Assembly: GCF_028736035.1 (NCBI RefSeq)
Contig: NZ_CP117866.1
Location: 11,077,001 to 11,141,000, forward strand
Length of the DNA: 64,000 nucleotides
Reading direction: 5' to 3'
Source: Streptomyces sp. T12
GTDB taxonomy: Bacteria; Actinomycetota; Actinomycetes; Streptomycetales; Streptomycetaceae
Below, one piece after another: positions 11,153 to 19,990 of the stretch. Below the pieces are notes generated by a model, which saw nothing but the letters and a program-made list of their open reading frames with translations, was not told the origin of the DNA and did no database searches. A program made the translations under genes and the position numbers. Each line of letters starts with the position of its first letter. Positions within the stretch are counted from its first letter, which is position 1.

Positions 11153-12088
11153 TCAGTGGGGGATGCCGTCGATGATCTCCCGTGCCCCCTGACGCAGCAG
11201 TGCGACCGCCACCGACGTACCGAGCGTGGCCGGGTCCAGTCGGCCGGCCCACTCGTGGGCGTTCAGCCGCGTCTTGCCGTCCGGGGTGAACACACAGGCC
11301 CGCAGGGACAGTTCGCCGCTGCGGTCCACGCGCGCGTACCCGGCGATCGGGCTGTTGCAGTGCCCCTGCAGGACGTGCAGGAACATGCGCTCGGCGGTGG
11401 CCTCCCGGTAGGTGTCCGGGTCGCCGAGGCCGCTGACCGCGTCGATGAGCTCGGTGTCGCCCTCCCGGCACTGCAGTGCGAGGATGCCCGCGCCGATCGG
11501 CGGCATCATCACCTCGGGGGAGAGGACCTCGCTGATCACGTCAGGGCGGCCGATGCGCTCGAGGCCGGCCACCGCGAGCAGCAGCGCGTCCGCCTCGCCT
11601 GCGGCCAGCTTCTCCAGCCGTCGGTTGGCGTTGCCGCGGAACGGCACGCACTGAAGGTGCGGGTGGGTGGCGGCCAGCTGGGCTACACGGCGCACCGAGG
11701 AGGTGCCGATCCGGGTCCCCGCCGGCAACTCGTCCAGCGTGAGTCCATCGGGATGGATGAGGGCGTCCCGGACGTCGTCCCGCTTCAGGAACGCGGCGAA
11801 CGTCGTCCCCGCGGGCAGCGGCCGGTCGGCGGGGATGTCCTTGACGCAGTGCACGGCGAGATCGGCCTCGCCCGCCAGCAGGGCCGCGTCCACCTCCTTG
11901 GTGAACGCCCCCTTGCCCTCGACCTGGGACAGATCGCCCATCCACTTGTCGCCGGTCGTCTTCACGGGCACGACCTCGGTGCGCACGCCCGGGTGGAGGA
12001 CCGCCAACTCGGCGCGGACACGCTCCACTTGGGCGAGCGCCATCGGCGAGTCACGGGAGACGATACGGATCAGTTCAGGGACGGACAT
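11153..12088 (-). CDS. hemC: Hydroxymethylbilane synthase (porphobilinogen deaminase) paralogue
   Basis: Condenses four porphobilinogen units to hydroxymethylbilane in tetrapyrrole synthesis. The 311-residue length matches HemC. Visible motifs are KTTGDKW, the catalytic-site [33 protein letters not shown] and the cofactor cysteine in [13 protein letters not shown]; that loop differs from the common GGC-type loop, suggesting a diverged paralogue. Unlike the main hem operon copy, this one stands 17 bp downstream of an MFS transporter gene on the same strand, with no other haem genes nearby. ATG start at 12088. Whether it is the only copy in the genome cannot be seen here. Confidence 0.9.
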   Translation of the reverse strand: MSVPELIRIVSRDSPMALAQVERVRAELAVLHPGVRTEVVPVKTTGDKWMGDLSQVEGKGAFTKEVDAALLAGEADLAVHCVKDIPADRPLPAGTTFAAFLKRDDVRDALIHPDGLTLDELPAGTRIGTSSVRRVAQLAATHPHLQCVPFRGNANRRLEKLAAGEADALLLAVAGLERIGRPDVISEVLSPEVMMPPIGAGILALQCREGDTELIDAVSGLGDPDTYREATAERMFLHVLQGHCNSPIAGYARVDRSGELSLRACVFTPDGKTRLNAHEWAGRLDPATLGTSVAVALLRQGAREIIDGIPH

Positions 12089-12105
12089 GCGGACACGATA
12101 GACCG

Positions 12106-13332
12106 TCACAACCCCGCGTCCGTACGGTACCGCCCCATTTCCGCCCGGCCCTTGCCGCCCGCCCCGTCCTCGACGCCCGCGCGCACCTGCCGGATCAGCA
12201 CCGCCAGCGCCCCGACCGTCAGCAGCCCCCCGACCAAGAACGTGCCGCGCACCCCGATCACGGGCAGCAGTACGCCCCCGAGCAGCGCACCGGCGGCGAT
12301 GCCCACGTTGTAGGCGGCCGAGTTGGCCGCGAGGGCGGTCTCCGTGCGACCCGGCGCCACCTGGATAACCCGGCTCTGCGTCGCCATGAAGATGGTCGCG
12401 ACCGAGGCGCCGAGCAGCATGATCAGCACGACGCTCACCGCCGGGACGTGCCCGGTCGCGTAGAGCCCGAGCAGAGCCACCGCCTGGGCCGCCACCGGCA
12501 CGGCCAGCGTGGCTCGCGGGAAGCGGTCGAGCAGCGGCCCGGTCACGGTGACCCCGGCCAGCGCCGCCCCGCCGAACGCGAACAGCACGCCGCTCACCGC
12601 ATCCTCGCCCAGTCCGCTCACCTCGTCGAGGAAGGCGACGACGTAGGTGAACCCGGCGAAGAAGCCGGTCACCGACAGGGCGGTGACGGTCAGCACGACG
12701 TAGAACCCGCGGCGGTCGGGGGTGGCCCCGTACGCGGAATGACCGTCCTGCGGGCGGGACGACGGCAGCAGGACGCCGATGGTCACGAGCGAGACGAGTG
12801 CGAGCACGCCGAGCAGCGCGAAGGGCGTCCGCCAGTCGGTGTGCCCGCCCAGCCAGGTCCCGGCCGGCACCCCGGCCACGGTGGCCAGGGAACCGCCGAC
12901 GGACAGCAGCCCGATGATCCGTCCCCGTCGCTCGGGCGGAAACAGCCCGACCGCGACCGGCCCCATCACCGACCAGAACAACGCCTGCGCCAGCGCCGTC
13001 GCCACCCGCGCCGCCAGCAGCAGCCCATACGACACACCTCCCAGCGCCGACACCCAACTGGCCACGGCGAGCAACCCCAGCAGCCCCGCGAGCAGATACC
13101 GACGCGGCAGGGAACGGGTCACATGGGCGAGGGGCAATGACACGACAGCCACGGTCAGGCCGTACCCGGTCACCAGGGCGCCCACGGCCGCCAGTGAGAC
13201 CCGCAGGTCGTCCGCCATGAGCGCGAGCAGGCCGACGGGCAGATTCTCGGTGGTGTTGAAGGTGAACGCCGCCAGCATCAGTGCCGCGACGACGGCGGCA
13301 CGTCGCCAGGGTGCCGGACGTACGGTGCCCAT
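12106..13332 (-). CDS. MFS transporter, DHA1 (Cmx/arabinose-efflux-like)
   Basis: A 408-residue inner-membrane transporter with about twelve hydrophobic helices. It opens with [21 protein letters not shown], typical of the sugar-efflux/chloramphenicol-exporter branch of the DHA1 family, and has loop motifs [20 protein letters not shown] and [16 protein letters not shown]. Substrate unknown; probably drug or metabolite efflux. It heads a two-gene minus-strand unit with hemC. Divergent from the ArsR-like regulator at 13488, with direct repeats in the 155-bp gap, so that regulator is a likely controller. Confidence 0.85.
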   Translation of the reverse strand: MGTVRPAPWRRAAVVAALMLAAFTFNTTENLPVGLLALMADDLRVSLAAVGALVTGYGLTVAVVSLPLAHVTRSLPRRYLLAGLLGLLAVASWVSALGGVSYGLLLAARVATALAQALFWSVMGPVAVGLFPPERRGRIIGLLSVGGSLATVAGVPAGTWLGGHTDWRTPFALLGVLALVSLVTIGVLLPSSRPQDGHSAYGATPDRRGFYVVLTVTALSVTGFFAGFTYVVAFLDEVSGLGEDAVSGVLFAFGGAALAGVTVTGPLLDRFPRATLAVPVAAQAVALLGLYATGHVPAVSVVLIMLLGASVATIFMATQSRVIQVAPGRTETALAANSAAYNVGIAAGALLGGVLLPVIGVRGTFLVGGLLTVGALAVLIRQVRAGVEDGAGGKGRAEMGRYRTDAGL

Positions 13333-13418
13333 CCATCCGCCTTTCCGCCAGGGGGAGTCGGGGCAAGCGTGCCGGTCCGCGGGGGGCGCCTCTACTCTTT
13401 CGATCAGGGGCGAATCTT

Positions 13419-13457
13419 GAGATCCCCGATCCGGCCGGGGCGAGATCCCCGGTCCGG
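13419..13457. repeat. Pair of 16-bp direct repeats, candidate operator
   Basis: GAGATCCCCGATCCGG (13419-13434) and GAGATCCCCGGTCCGG (13442-13457) differ at one base and are spaced 23 bases start to start, roughly two helical turns. They lie between the divergent MFS gene and the ArsR-like regulator, 31 bases upstream of the regulator ATG. The placement suggests a regulator-binding site, probably for the adjacent protein. Confidence 0.45.
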
Positions 13458-13487
13458 GATGAATCGCTGCTCACGACGGGGGTTGCC

Positions 13488-14495
13488 ATGCCGCTCGCCC
13501 TGCACCTCGGCACCGACGACCTCACGCGTTGCCGGTTCGCGATCTCGCCGCTGTGCCAGACCCACGAGGCGCTGCGCCTGCTCCGCCGGCCCACCCGGCA
13601 CGGCTACCACCAGGGCTGGCTGCGCCGCATGCGCCGTACGGTCGCCGGCCTCGACCTGGCACCGCTGTGGCTGTTCATCCCACCACCCGGCGGCTACACC
13701 CCGGACTTCCTGGGCCCGCCGCCGGAGGAGCCGTATCCCGCCATCGAGGACGAGTTGGCGCGGATGCGCGCCACCGACCCGGATCTGGCCCACGCGGAGA
13801 TGACCCGCTCGCTCAGCTGCACCCCCGGACTCGCCGAATCACCCCAGGGACGCGCCGCGCTCGACGACCCCGCCGCCACCGTCCGGCGCCTCGCCGACCT
13901 CACGGAACGGGCCTGGCGCGCCCTGCTTGCCCCGGACTGGCCGCGCCATCGCGCCGTTCTGGAGGCGGACATCGCGCACCGCTCGCGCAGGGCGGCGGAC
14001 GGCGGACTCGACGTGCTGCTCACCGGACTGCACCCAGCCGTCGACTGGGCCGGTCACACCCTCACGCTGCGCCAGTACAGCGATGTTCCGGACGCTCAAC
14101 CCCCCGATGGCAGAGGCGTGTTGCTCATGCCGAGCGTGTTCGTGTGGCCGGACGTGGTCAGCGGCTTCGCCCGGCCCTGGCAGCCGACGGTCATCTACCC
14201 CGCCCGAGGCATGGGCCGCCTGCACACCGCCCCGGCACCGCGCCCGGCGGAGGCGCTCGCCCGGCTGCTGGGCCACCAGCGCGCCGCCGTCCTCGCCGGC
14301 CTGACCGCCCCGTCCTCGACGACGGACCTGGCCCGCCGCCACGGCCTGGCCCCGTCGACCGTGTCGTCCCACCTCTCGATCCTCCGGGAGGCCGGCCTGC
14401 TGGAGTCCCGGCGCCAGGGCCACTACGTCCTGTACGGGCGAACGGCCCTGGGCGACGCCCTCGTCGACGGGGACGTCGGACCGGCGGCCGACTGA
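13488..14495 (+). CDS. ArsR-type winged-helix regulator, long form
   Basis: A 335-residue regulator with the DNA-binding winged helix at the C-terminus (about residues 250-330: [59 protein letters not shown]). The N-terminal 240 residues form an unknown domain starting [27 protein letters not shown], found in other streptomycete regulators of this shape (DUF5937-like, from memory). No metal-site cysteine pair is visible, so it probably senses an organic ligand rather than arsenic. Start ATG at 13488, consistent with that conserved opening. It is divergent from the MFS gene. Confidence 0.8.
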   Translation: MPLALHLGTDDLTRCRFAISPLCQTHEALRLLRRPTRHGYHQGWLRRMRRTVAGLDLAPLWLFIPPPGGYTPDFLGPPPEEPYPAIEDELARMRATDPDLAHAEMTRSLSCTPGLAESPQGRAALDDPAATVRRLADLTERAWRALLAPDWPRHRAVLEADIAHRSRRAADGGLDVLLTGLHPAVDWAGHTLTLRQYSDVPDAQPPDGRGVLLMPSVFVWPDVVSGFARPWQPTVIYPARGMGRLHTAPAPRPAEALARLLGHQRAAVLAGLTAPSSTTDLARRHGLAPSTVSSHLSILREAGLLESRRQGHYVLYGRTALGDALVDGDVGPAAD

Positions 14496-14657
14496 TCCGG
14501 ACCGTCGACAGTGCGGCAGCACGGCAGCGCGGCCGCGAGGGCGGGTTCGTCATGATCACGCCCGTTCCGGTCCGCACTGCAGCCCGCGCTCGTGAGCAGA
14601 TCCTGCCGTCCGGTGTCCCGGAGTGTTCTCGTCCGCGGCCTCGTCACGGCCCGGCCG

Positions 14658-15071
14658 TCAGCCGGGCGCCACTTCCGAAATCAGTGCTCGGACTCGTGTC
14701 TCGATCGCGTCGCGGATGGGTCGTACAGCCTCGACGCCTTGTCCGGCGGGATCGTCGAGCTGCCAGTCGAGGTACCGCTTGCCGGGGAAGACGGGGCACG
14801 CGTCGCCGCACCCCATGGTGATCACGACGTCGGACGCCTGGACAGCCTTCGCCGTGAGGGTCTTCGGGGTCCGGTCGGAGATGTCGATGCCGACCTCGCC
14901 CATCGCTTCGACCACGGCCGGGTTCACGGTGTCGGCGGGGGCGGAGCCGGCGGAGCGGACCTCGATGCGGTCGCCCGCGAGGTGGGTGAGGAAGGCGGCT
15001 GCCATTTGGGAGCGGCCGGCGTTGTGGACGCAGACGAACAGCACCGAAGGGCGCGCGGCGGGAGTGCTCAT
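14658..15071 (-). CDS. arsC: Arsenate reductase ArsC (low-molecular-weight phosphatase fold)
   Basis: A 137-residue enzyme reducing arsenate to arsenite. The catalytic P-loop is CVHNAGRS, with Cys14 and Arg20 forming the CX5R motif; two further cysteines in GCGDACPVF fit the thioredoxin-coupled ArsC mechanism. It is the third gene of the arsR-aquaporin-arsC unit, 26 bp after the aquaporin stop. No thioredoxin/reductase gene accompanies it, so it probably uses housekeeping thioredoxin. About 160 bases downstream up to the ArsR-like gene end hold nothing recognisable. Confidence 0.92.
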   Translation of the reverse strand: MSTPAARPSVLFVCVHNAGRSQMAAAFLTHLAGDRIEVRSAGSAPADTVNPAVVEAMGEVGIDISDRTPKTLTAKAVQASDVVITMGCGDACPVFPGKRYLDWQLDDPAGQGVEAVRPIRDAIETRVRALISEVAPG

Positions 15072-15097
15072 GGCGGGTGTCTTTCTGGGGGGTGTGG

Positions 15098-15835
15098 TCA
15101 GGAGGAGGCGGGTTCGGGTTCGCTGCGCGGGACGCCGGTGTCGCGGTGTGCGGGGGCGCTGTTCGGGCCGTAGACCGCGGCCACGAGGCCGAGTCCGAGT
15201 GCGGCGCCGAGCAACTGGGCGGCGATGAACGGCGCGACGGAGGCGGGCGCGATCCCGGCGAAGGTGTCGGTGAAGGTCCGGCCGATGGTCACCGCGGGGT
15301 TCGCGAAGGACGTGGAGGAGGTGAACCAGTAGGCGGCCCCGATGTAGGAGGCCACCGCGGCCGGAGCGAGCGCGGCGCGGCCTGTCCGGGTGAGACCGAA
15401 GATCAGCAGGAGCAGCCCGGCCGTGGCGACGACCTCGCCCAACCACAAGTGGTCGGCGGACCGGTCGTGGGTGGAGAACTTGACCAGCGGCTCGGCGAAC
15501 ATGGCGTCGGCCAGGACCGCCCCGCCGATCGCCCCCGCGATCTGGGCGGGTACGTAGGCTGCGACATCCCGCAGGGTGAGGCCGTCCGGGGCACGGCGGC
15601 CGGTGAGCCAGGCGGCGAGGGTGACGGCCGGGTTGAAGTGCGCGCCGGAGACCGGCCCGAGCAAGGCGATCAGTACGCCCAGGCCGAAGACGGTGGCGAG
15701 GGAGTTGGCGAGCAGTTGCACGCCCACGTCGCGCGAGAGCTCGGTGGCCTGGATGCCGGAGCCCACGACCACGGCCACCAGGAGCCCGGTGCCGATCGCC
15801 TCCGCGGCTGTACGACGGCCGAGCGGCGCGGTCAC
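15098..15835 (-). CDS. Aquaporin/MIP-family channel in ars operon (AqpS-like)
   Basis: A 245-residue membrane protein with six helices and both aquaporin signature loops: GAHFNPAVTLAAWL and SFANPAVTIGRTF. Known precedent is the Sinorhizobium arsR-aqpS-arsC operon, where the channel lets arsenite leave the cell after ArsC reduces arsenate. The same gene order is found here and no ArsB or Acr3 pump is nearby. The GTG start at 15835 overlaps the arsR stop by four bases, so translation is coupled. Arsenite export by the channel is inferred from context; water or glycerol transport cannot be excluded. Confidence 0.85.
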   Translation of the reverse strand: MTAPLGRRTAAEAIGTGLLVAVVVGSGIQATELSRDVGVQLLANSLATVFGLGVLIALLGPVSGAHFNPAVTLAAWLTGRRAPDGLTLRDVAAYVPAQIAGAIGGAVLADAMFAEPLVKFSTHDRSADHLWLGEVVATAGLLLLIFGLTRTGRAALAPAAVASYIGAAYWFTSSTSFANPAVTIGRTFTDTFAGIAPASVAPFIAAQLLGAALGLGLVAAVYGPNSAPAHRDTGVPRSEPEPASS

Positions 15836-16206
15836 GCGCCGGATCCGGCGGGCTGCGGGGCCGCCAGGAATGCGCCGAGCCGGCCCAGGACGCCGGGCAG
15901 CGCCCAGTAGTAGACCCAGGTGCCGCGCCGCTCGCAGTCGATGAGCCCGGCCTGGCGCAGCAGCTTCAGGTGGTGGGAGATCGTCGGCTGGGACAGGTCG
16001 AAGGCGGGGGTCAGCTCGCACACGCACACCTCGCCGCCCTCCCCGCGCGAGGCGATCATCGACATCAGACGCAGCCGGACCGGGTCACCCAGGGCCTTGA
16101 AGACCTTCGCCAGCTCGGCCGCCTGGTCCTCGTCCAGTGGCGCGGCGGACAGGCCCGGGCAGCAGGCGGAGCCTTGGCCGATCACCTCAAGCTCTTGTTT
16201 CGACAT
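15832..16206 (-). CDS. arsR: ArsR/SmtB arsenic-responsive repressor
   Basis: A 124-residue winged-helix repressor. The helix-turn-helix is FDLSQPTISHHLKLLRQAGLIDCERRGTWVYYWAL. Cys61 and Cys63 in VCVCELT match the classical ArsR arsenite site in the recognition region, and an extra N-terminal pair Cys15-Cys16 may provide a further ligand. Binding of arsenite would release DNA. It is first in the arsR-aquaporin-arsC unit and divergent from arsM, with two inverted operator-like boxes between them. Confidence 0.92.
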   Translation of the reverse strand: MSKQELEVIGQGSACCPGLSAAPLDEDQAAELAKVFKALGDPVRLRLMSMIASRGEGGEVCVCELTPAFDLSQPTISHHLKLLRQAGLIDCERRGTWVYYWALPGVLGRLGAFLAAPQPAGSGA

Positions 16207-16215
16207 GGCTCTATG

Positions 16216-16262
16216 TTGACGTTTTTCGATTCAAGGCGCAAGCTTGCATCAATGAACGTCAA
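16216..16262. promoter_or_regulatory. Paired ArsR operator-like boxes
   Basis: Box A (16216-16234, TTGACGTTTTTCGATTCAA) and box B (16244-16262) read on the opposite strand as TTGACGTTCATTGATGCAA; 15 of 19 positions match and they are arranged head to head with nine bases between them. Each starts TTGACGTT and ends CAA. They lie 10 bases upstream of arsR and 49 upstream of arsM. One repressor could thus shut both divergent units. Binding is inferred. Confidence 0.6.
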
Positions 16263-16310
16263 TACAAGCCGTTCCGGGCTGTGCTGCAGCCCGTCACCTG
16301 GGAGTGAGTC

Positions 16311-17204
16311 ATGAGCGAGCAGTCCACCGCCCTGCGTGAAACGGTCCGCCGGCGGTACGCCGAGGCGGCCGTGAAGGTCACCGAAGGCGGCACCACCTGC
16401 TGCGGGCCCGAGCCGGTCGAGGTCGACGAGAACTTCGGCTCGACCCTGTACGCCGCGGACGAGCGCGACGCGCTGCCCGCCGAAGCCGTCGCCGCCTCCC
16501 TCGGCTGCGGAAACCCGACCGCCGTGGCTGAGCTGTGCGAGGGCGAGCGCGTCCTCGACCTCGGCTCCGGCGGCGGCATCGACGTCCTGCTCTCCGCACG
16601 CCGCGTCGGGCCGACGGGCAAGGCGTACGGGGTGGACATGACGGAGGAGATGCTCGCCCTCGCCCTGTCCAACGCGGCGAAGGCGGGGGCGACGAACGCG
16701 GAGTTCCTCAAGGGCACGATCGAGGCGATCCCGCTGCCCGCGAACACCATCGACGTCGTGATCTCGAACTGCGTGATCAACCTGTCGGTCGACAAGTCCG
16801 CCGTCTTCGCCGAGACCTTCCGCGTGCTCAAGCCCGGCGGCCGGATCGGCATCTCCGACGTCGTCGCCGACGACACCCTCACCGCCGAACAACGGGCCGA
16901 ACGCGGCGACTACGTCGGCTGCATCGCGGGAGCCCTGACCTTCGCCGAATACCGCGGGGGCCTGGAGGCCGCCGGTTTCACCGACATCCAGATCACCCCC
17001 ACCCACCCGGTCGCCGACGGCATGCACTCCGCCATCGTCCGCGCCGCCAAGCCCGCCACCGGCCCGGACACCACGGCGACGTCGGCGGCGGACGACTCCT
17101 GCTGCGGCGTCACCGCCTGCTGCACCCCGGCTGAGCGGGCGACCGACCCCTCCGTCACGGTCGGTGCGGCCAAGAGCGCGGCCGAATGCGCCTGCCAGAA
17201 CTGA
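16311..17204 (+). CDS. arsM: Arsenite S-adenosylmethionine methyltransferase ArsM
   Basis: A 297-residue class I methyltransferase converting arsenite to methylated, partly volatile arsenicals. The SAM-binding motif is VLDLGSGGGIDVLLSARRVG with MTEEMLALA following. Arsenic-binding cysteines of the family are visible: Cys66 (SLGCGNP), Cys154 (ISNCVINL) and Cys204 (VGCIAGAL); an additional CC pair lies at 30-31 and a cysteine-rich tail (DSCCGVTACC, ECACQN) at the end, perhaps for metal delivery. Start ATG at 16311 follows a GGGAG ribosome site. It is divergent from arsR and shares its operator region. Together with the channel this gives two detoxification exits. Confidence 0.93.
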   Translation: MSEQSTALRETVRRRYAEAAVKVTEGGTTCCGPEPVEVDENFGSTLYAADERDALPAEAVAASLGCGNPTAVAELCEGERVLDLGSGGGIDVLLSARRVGPTGKAYGVDMTEEMLALALSNAAKAGATNAEFLKGTIEAIPLPANTIDVVISNCVINLSVDKSAVFAETFRVLKPGGRIGISDVVADDTLTAEQRAERGDYVGCIAGALTFAEYRGGLEAAGFTDIQITPTHPVADGMHSAIVRAAKPATGPDTTATSAADDSCCGVTACCTPAERATDPSVTVGAAKSAAECACQN

Positions 17205-17286
17205 CCTCTCACGCCCGGCGGCCAGCGCGCAGCCGACCGCTGCCGGGGATGCCTCGCTCATGTAGGTCGAGGCGTCAACCCGAAGC

Positions 17287-17520
17287 TTGGCAGCGGGCAT
17301 CGTGGTGGGGCGGGCCGTGGTCGTCGACGTGCGGGAGTCGCTCCCCCTGGGCGGCGTACTGAACGCGCTCGGCAGTCTGGGTGCTTCCCTGCTCTACGGG
17401 CGCCTGGCCCGTCGGCGCCGGCCGGAAACGCTGATGGCCGTCGGCGCAGCCGCGTCCCCTCTCGTCGGCCTGTTCGGCACCCACAGCGCCGAGTCCGCCC
17501 CGACACCCACGGACGCGTGA
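17287..17520 (+). CDS. Doubtful small ORF, possible membrane-protein remnant
   Basis: A 77-codon frame from a TTG at 17287, without a clear ribosome site. The translation contains a hydrophobic stretch (LGGVLNALGSLGASLLYGRLARRRRPETLMAVGAAA) whose RLARRRRPETL loop resembles the cytoplasmic loop of an MFS transporter, so it may be the remains of one. The 634-base gap between arsM and the protease gene holds only this and GC-rich sequence in which I see nothing else coding. It may be non-functional. Confidence 0.2.
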   Translation: MAAGIVVGRAVVVDVRESLPLGGVLNALGSLGASLLYGRLARRRRPETLMAVGAAASPLVGLFGTHSAESAPTPTDA

Positions 17521-17838
17521 GCCGGAGGGCCCCAAGCTCCAGCGGGGAACGTCCGGGCACCGGCGGACCGGTCGGCCACTCCGGCCTGAACAGGGGCACG
17601 CCCGGCACCTCGGCCGGACGGTCACCTCGCCGTCCTGGAGACACCCCCCGCTCCAGGGGCCCTCTGCCCTCCGAGCCGGCGCCGAGGTGCTGAATGCGCG
17701 TACGTCCGTTCGCTCGGCCGGGCCGAGCGCGGAGCGTGTGAATGTACGACGTTCCCCTCGCTCGTCTGTGCTTGGGCGTCCCCGCTGAGCACACTGCGTC
17801 GACATGGAGCTGTCGGAGCTTCGTCCGGGGGTGGTCGC

Positions 17839-19902
17839 ATGACGAAACCAGACGACATGTCAGTCGCGGAGCTGCGCGCGGAGCTGAAAGCACGCGCGGA
17901 AAAGCTGGCAGACGGTGGTGGCGCGAGGGAAATGCTGTGGGATCCCGACTTGGCGGATGTCGAAGACGGCGAACTCGTGCAGACCCTCATCGCCAAGCAG
18001 AAGGTCATCTACGGCGTCGATGATCGGGCGGACATCTTTGAGCTGACCGACGCGGCCGATCGCCGGGACGCGGACAGCGTTGCTGCCCTCTTCAGGGCAG
18101 CGGAAGTGATCGACAACGGTGACGGTACCTCGAGGCTCACCACGCAGAACTTCGGTACCTCGTACGGGTTGTGTGCCGGTGAACCCTTTCGTGATCAACC
18201 CGTGGGCGCGTTCTGTTCCGGCTTCCTGGTCGGGCCGGACGTCATTGCCACGGCAGGCCACTGCATCAACGCCACGACCGTCGGAACTGTGCGGTTCGTC
18301 TTCGGATTCCGCATGCGAGGGCCGGCGCAGCCAGTGACCGCGGTACCCAACGCCGACATCTATCGAGGTGTCGCTCTGTTGGGCCACACACTGACCTCCG
18401 CAGGCGCCGACTGGTCACTGGTCAGGGTGGACCGGCCGGTCACCGGGCGGGCGATCCTTCCCGTGCGACGCGAGGGGAAAATCGGGAACACCGAGCCGGT
18501 CTACGTCATTGGCCACCCGTGCGGACTGCCGACGAAGTTCGCAGATGGCTCGGCCGTCCGCGGAAATACAGAGGCTGATTTCTTCGTCGCCAACCTCGAT
18601 ACGTACGGCGGTAATTCGGGGTCTCCGGTATTCAACGAGAACACCCGCATCGTCGAGGGAATCCTGGTGCGCGGCGAACGGGACTTCCAACAACTGGGCT
18701 CGTGCCGTGTCTCCTACCCCTGCCCCGACACCGGCTGCCGGGGCGAGGACTGCACGCGCGCGACGGTGTTCGCCGGACTCCTCACACCCGCGAACCCTTG
18801 GCGTCACACCGATCTGACGGCGCACGGCAAGGCTCCGTTGCCTGCGGGCTCTCTGCATGGGTATGTGATGGATCAGGGGGGTAATCCGAGTCAGCACGTG
18901 GTTTATCAGGGTGTTGACGGGCGTGCGCATGAGTTGTGGTGGTACGGGCATCAGGGTTGGTCGCACACTGATCTGACGGCGCACGGCAAGGCTCCGTTGC
19001 CTGCGGGTCCTCTGCATGGGTATGTGATGGATCAGGGGGGTAATCCGAGTCAGCACGTGGTTTATCAGGGTGTTGACGGGCGTGCGCATGAGTTGTGGTG
19101 GTACGGGCATCAGGGTTGGTCGCACACTGATCTGACGGCGCACGGCAAGGCTCCGTTGCCTGCGGGTCCTCTGCATGGGTATGTGATGGATCAGGGGGGT
19201 ACCCCGAGTCAGCACGTGGTCTATCAGGGCGTTGACGGACGGGCCCACGAGCTGTGGTGGTACGGGAACCGAGGCTGGTCGCACACCGACCTCACCGCGC
19301 ACACCCACGCCCCCCTTCCGGCAGGCCCTCTGCACGCCAACACGAAGGTCTGGAACGGGGTGGCCAGTCAGCACGTCTACTACCAGGGTGTCGACGGTCA
19401 CGCGCACGAGCTGTGGTGGCACCCCGACCACCGGTGGAACCACACCGACCTCACCGCGCACACCCACGCCCCCCTTCCGGCAGGCCCTCTGCACAGCAAC
19501 ACGAAGGTCTGGAACGGGGTGGCCAGTCAGCACGTCTACTACCAGGGTGTCGACGGTCACGCGCACGAGCTGTGGTGGCACCCCGACCACCAGTGGAACC
19601 ACACCGACCTCACCCTGCGCACCAACGCCCCGCTCCCCGCGGGCGCCGTGCACGGATATGCACTGGACCAACACGGCGTCGTGAGCCAACACGCCGTCTA
19701 TCAGGGCGTGGACGGTCACGCGCACGAGCTGTGGTGGCACCCGGACTTCCAGTGGAACCACACCGATCTCACCGTCCACGCAGCGGCTCCGCTGCCGGCC
19801 GGGCCGCTTCAGGGGTACACGATGCCCAACCAGGCGACCGCCGGGCAGCACGTCCTGTATCGAGGGGTGGACGGACGAGCCCATGAACTGTGGTGGCAGT
19901 AG
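17839..19902 (+). CDS. Trypsin-like serine protease with seven C-terminal lectin-like repeats
   Basis: A 687-residue two-part protein. Residues 1-100 are charged and helical and show no signal peptide. The S1-type protease core spans about 100-315 with the triad His141 (TAGHC), Asp191 (GADWSLVRVD) and Ser260 (GGNSGSP). From Trp321 to the end come seven repeats, the first six exactly 53 residues, with the pattern W.HTDLT.H..APLPAGPL...SQHV.YQGVDG.AHELWW. Seven blades of this length suggest a beta-propeller similar to fucose-binding or tectonin-like lectins (inference). Start ATG at 17839 follows GGGGGTGG. It ends at a strong hairpin shared with the convergent NPP1 gene. Substrate and ligand are unknown; possible targets are glycoproteins or glycans. 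Confidence 0.85.
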   Translation: MTKPDDMSVAELRAELKARAEKLADGGGAREMLWDPDLADVEDGELVQTLIAKQKVIYGVDDRADIFELTDAADRRDADSVAALFRAAEVIDNGDGTSRLTTQNFGTSYGLCAGEPFRDQPVGAFCSGFLVGPDVIATAGHCINATTVGTVRFVFGFRMRGPAQPVTAVPNADIYRGVALLGHTLTSAGADWSLVRVDRPVTGRAILPVRREGKIGNTEPVYVIGHPCGLPTKFADGSAVRGNTEADFFVANLDTYGGNSGSPVFNENTRIVEGILVRGERDFQQLGSCRVSYPCPDTGCRGEDCTRATVFAGLLTPANPWRHTDLTAHGKAPLPAGSLHGYVMDQGGNPSQHVVYQGVDGRAHELWWYGHQGWSHTDLTAHGKAPLPAGPLHGYVMDQGGNPSQHVVYQGVDGRAHELWWYGHQGWSHTDLTAHGKAPLPAGPLHGYVMDQGGTPSQHVVYQGVDGRAHELWWYGNRGWSHTDLTAHTHAPLPAGPLHANTKVWNGVASQHVYYQGVDGHAHELWWHPDHRWNHTDLTAHTHAPLPAGPLHSNTKVWNGVASQHVYYQGVDGHAHELWWHPDHQWNHTDLTLRTNAPLPAGAVHGYALDQHGVVSQHAVYQGVDGHAHELWWHPDFQWNHTDLTVHAAAPLPAGPLQGYTMPNQATAGQHVLYRGVDGRAHELWWQ
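18799..19899 (+). repeat. Seven in-frame 159-bp tandem repeats
   Basis: The unit start (Trp codon) recurs every 159 bases: 18799, 18958, 19117, 19276, 19435, 19594 and 19753; the last copy stops 12 bases short. Copies 1-3 are almost identical at DNA level, with unusually AT-rich third positions (gttgacgggcgtgcgcatga); copies 4 and 5 are almost identical to each other but GC-rich; 6 and 7 are more diverged. This indicates two recent duplication or conversion events. It is not a CRISPR: no unique spacers. Confidence 0.95.
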
Positions 19903-19907
19903 AAGCA

Positions 19908-19949
19908 GCGAGCGCGAGGCCCCGGAGCGATCCGGGGCCTCGCGCTCGC
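19908..19949. terminator. Bidirectional hairpin between protease and NPP1 genes
   Basis: A perfect 19-base stem (19908-19926 with 19931-19949) closes a four-base loop GCGA. The left arm begins GCGAGCGCGAGG. It lies 6 bases after the protease stop and 42 bases beyond the NPP1 stop on the other strand, so it can terminate both. Confidence 0.8.
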
Positions 19950-19990
19950 TCACACAGCCGGGCCCTGCACCCCGAGCCCGAGGGGACTGA

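Noticed and set aside
15098..16027. Longer 309-residue aquaporin starting at 16027
   Set aside because: The extra 64 residues are arginine/proline-rich, overlap arsR in another frame and contain no membrane signal; GTG 15835 gives the normal length.
17287..17520. Full MFS transporter gene in the gap after arsM
   Set aside because: Only about 40 residues resemble an MFS loop and helix; TTG start without ribosome site. Kept only as a doubtful ORF.
18799..19899. Regularly spaced repeats as a CRISPR array
   Set aside because: The 159-base unit is continuous, in frame and without unique spacers; it is a protein repeat.
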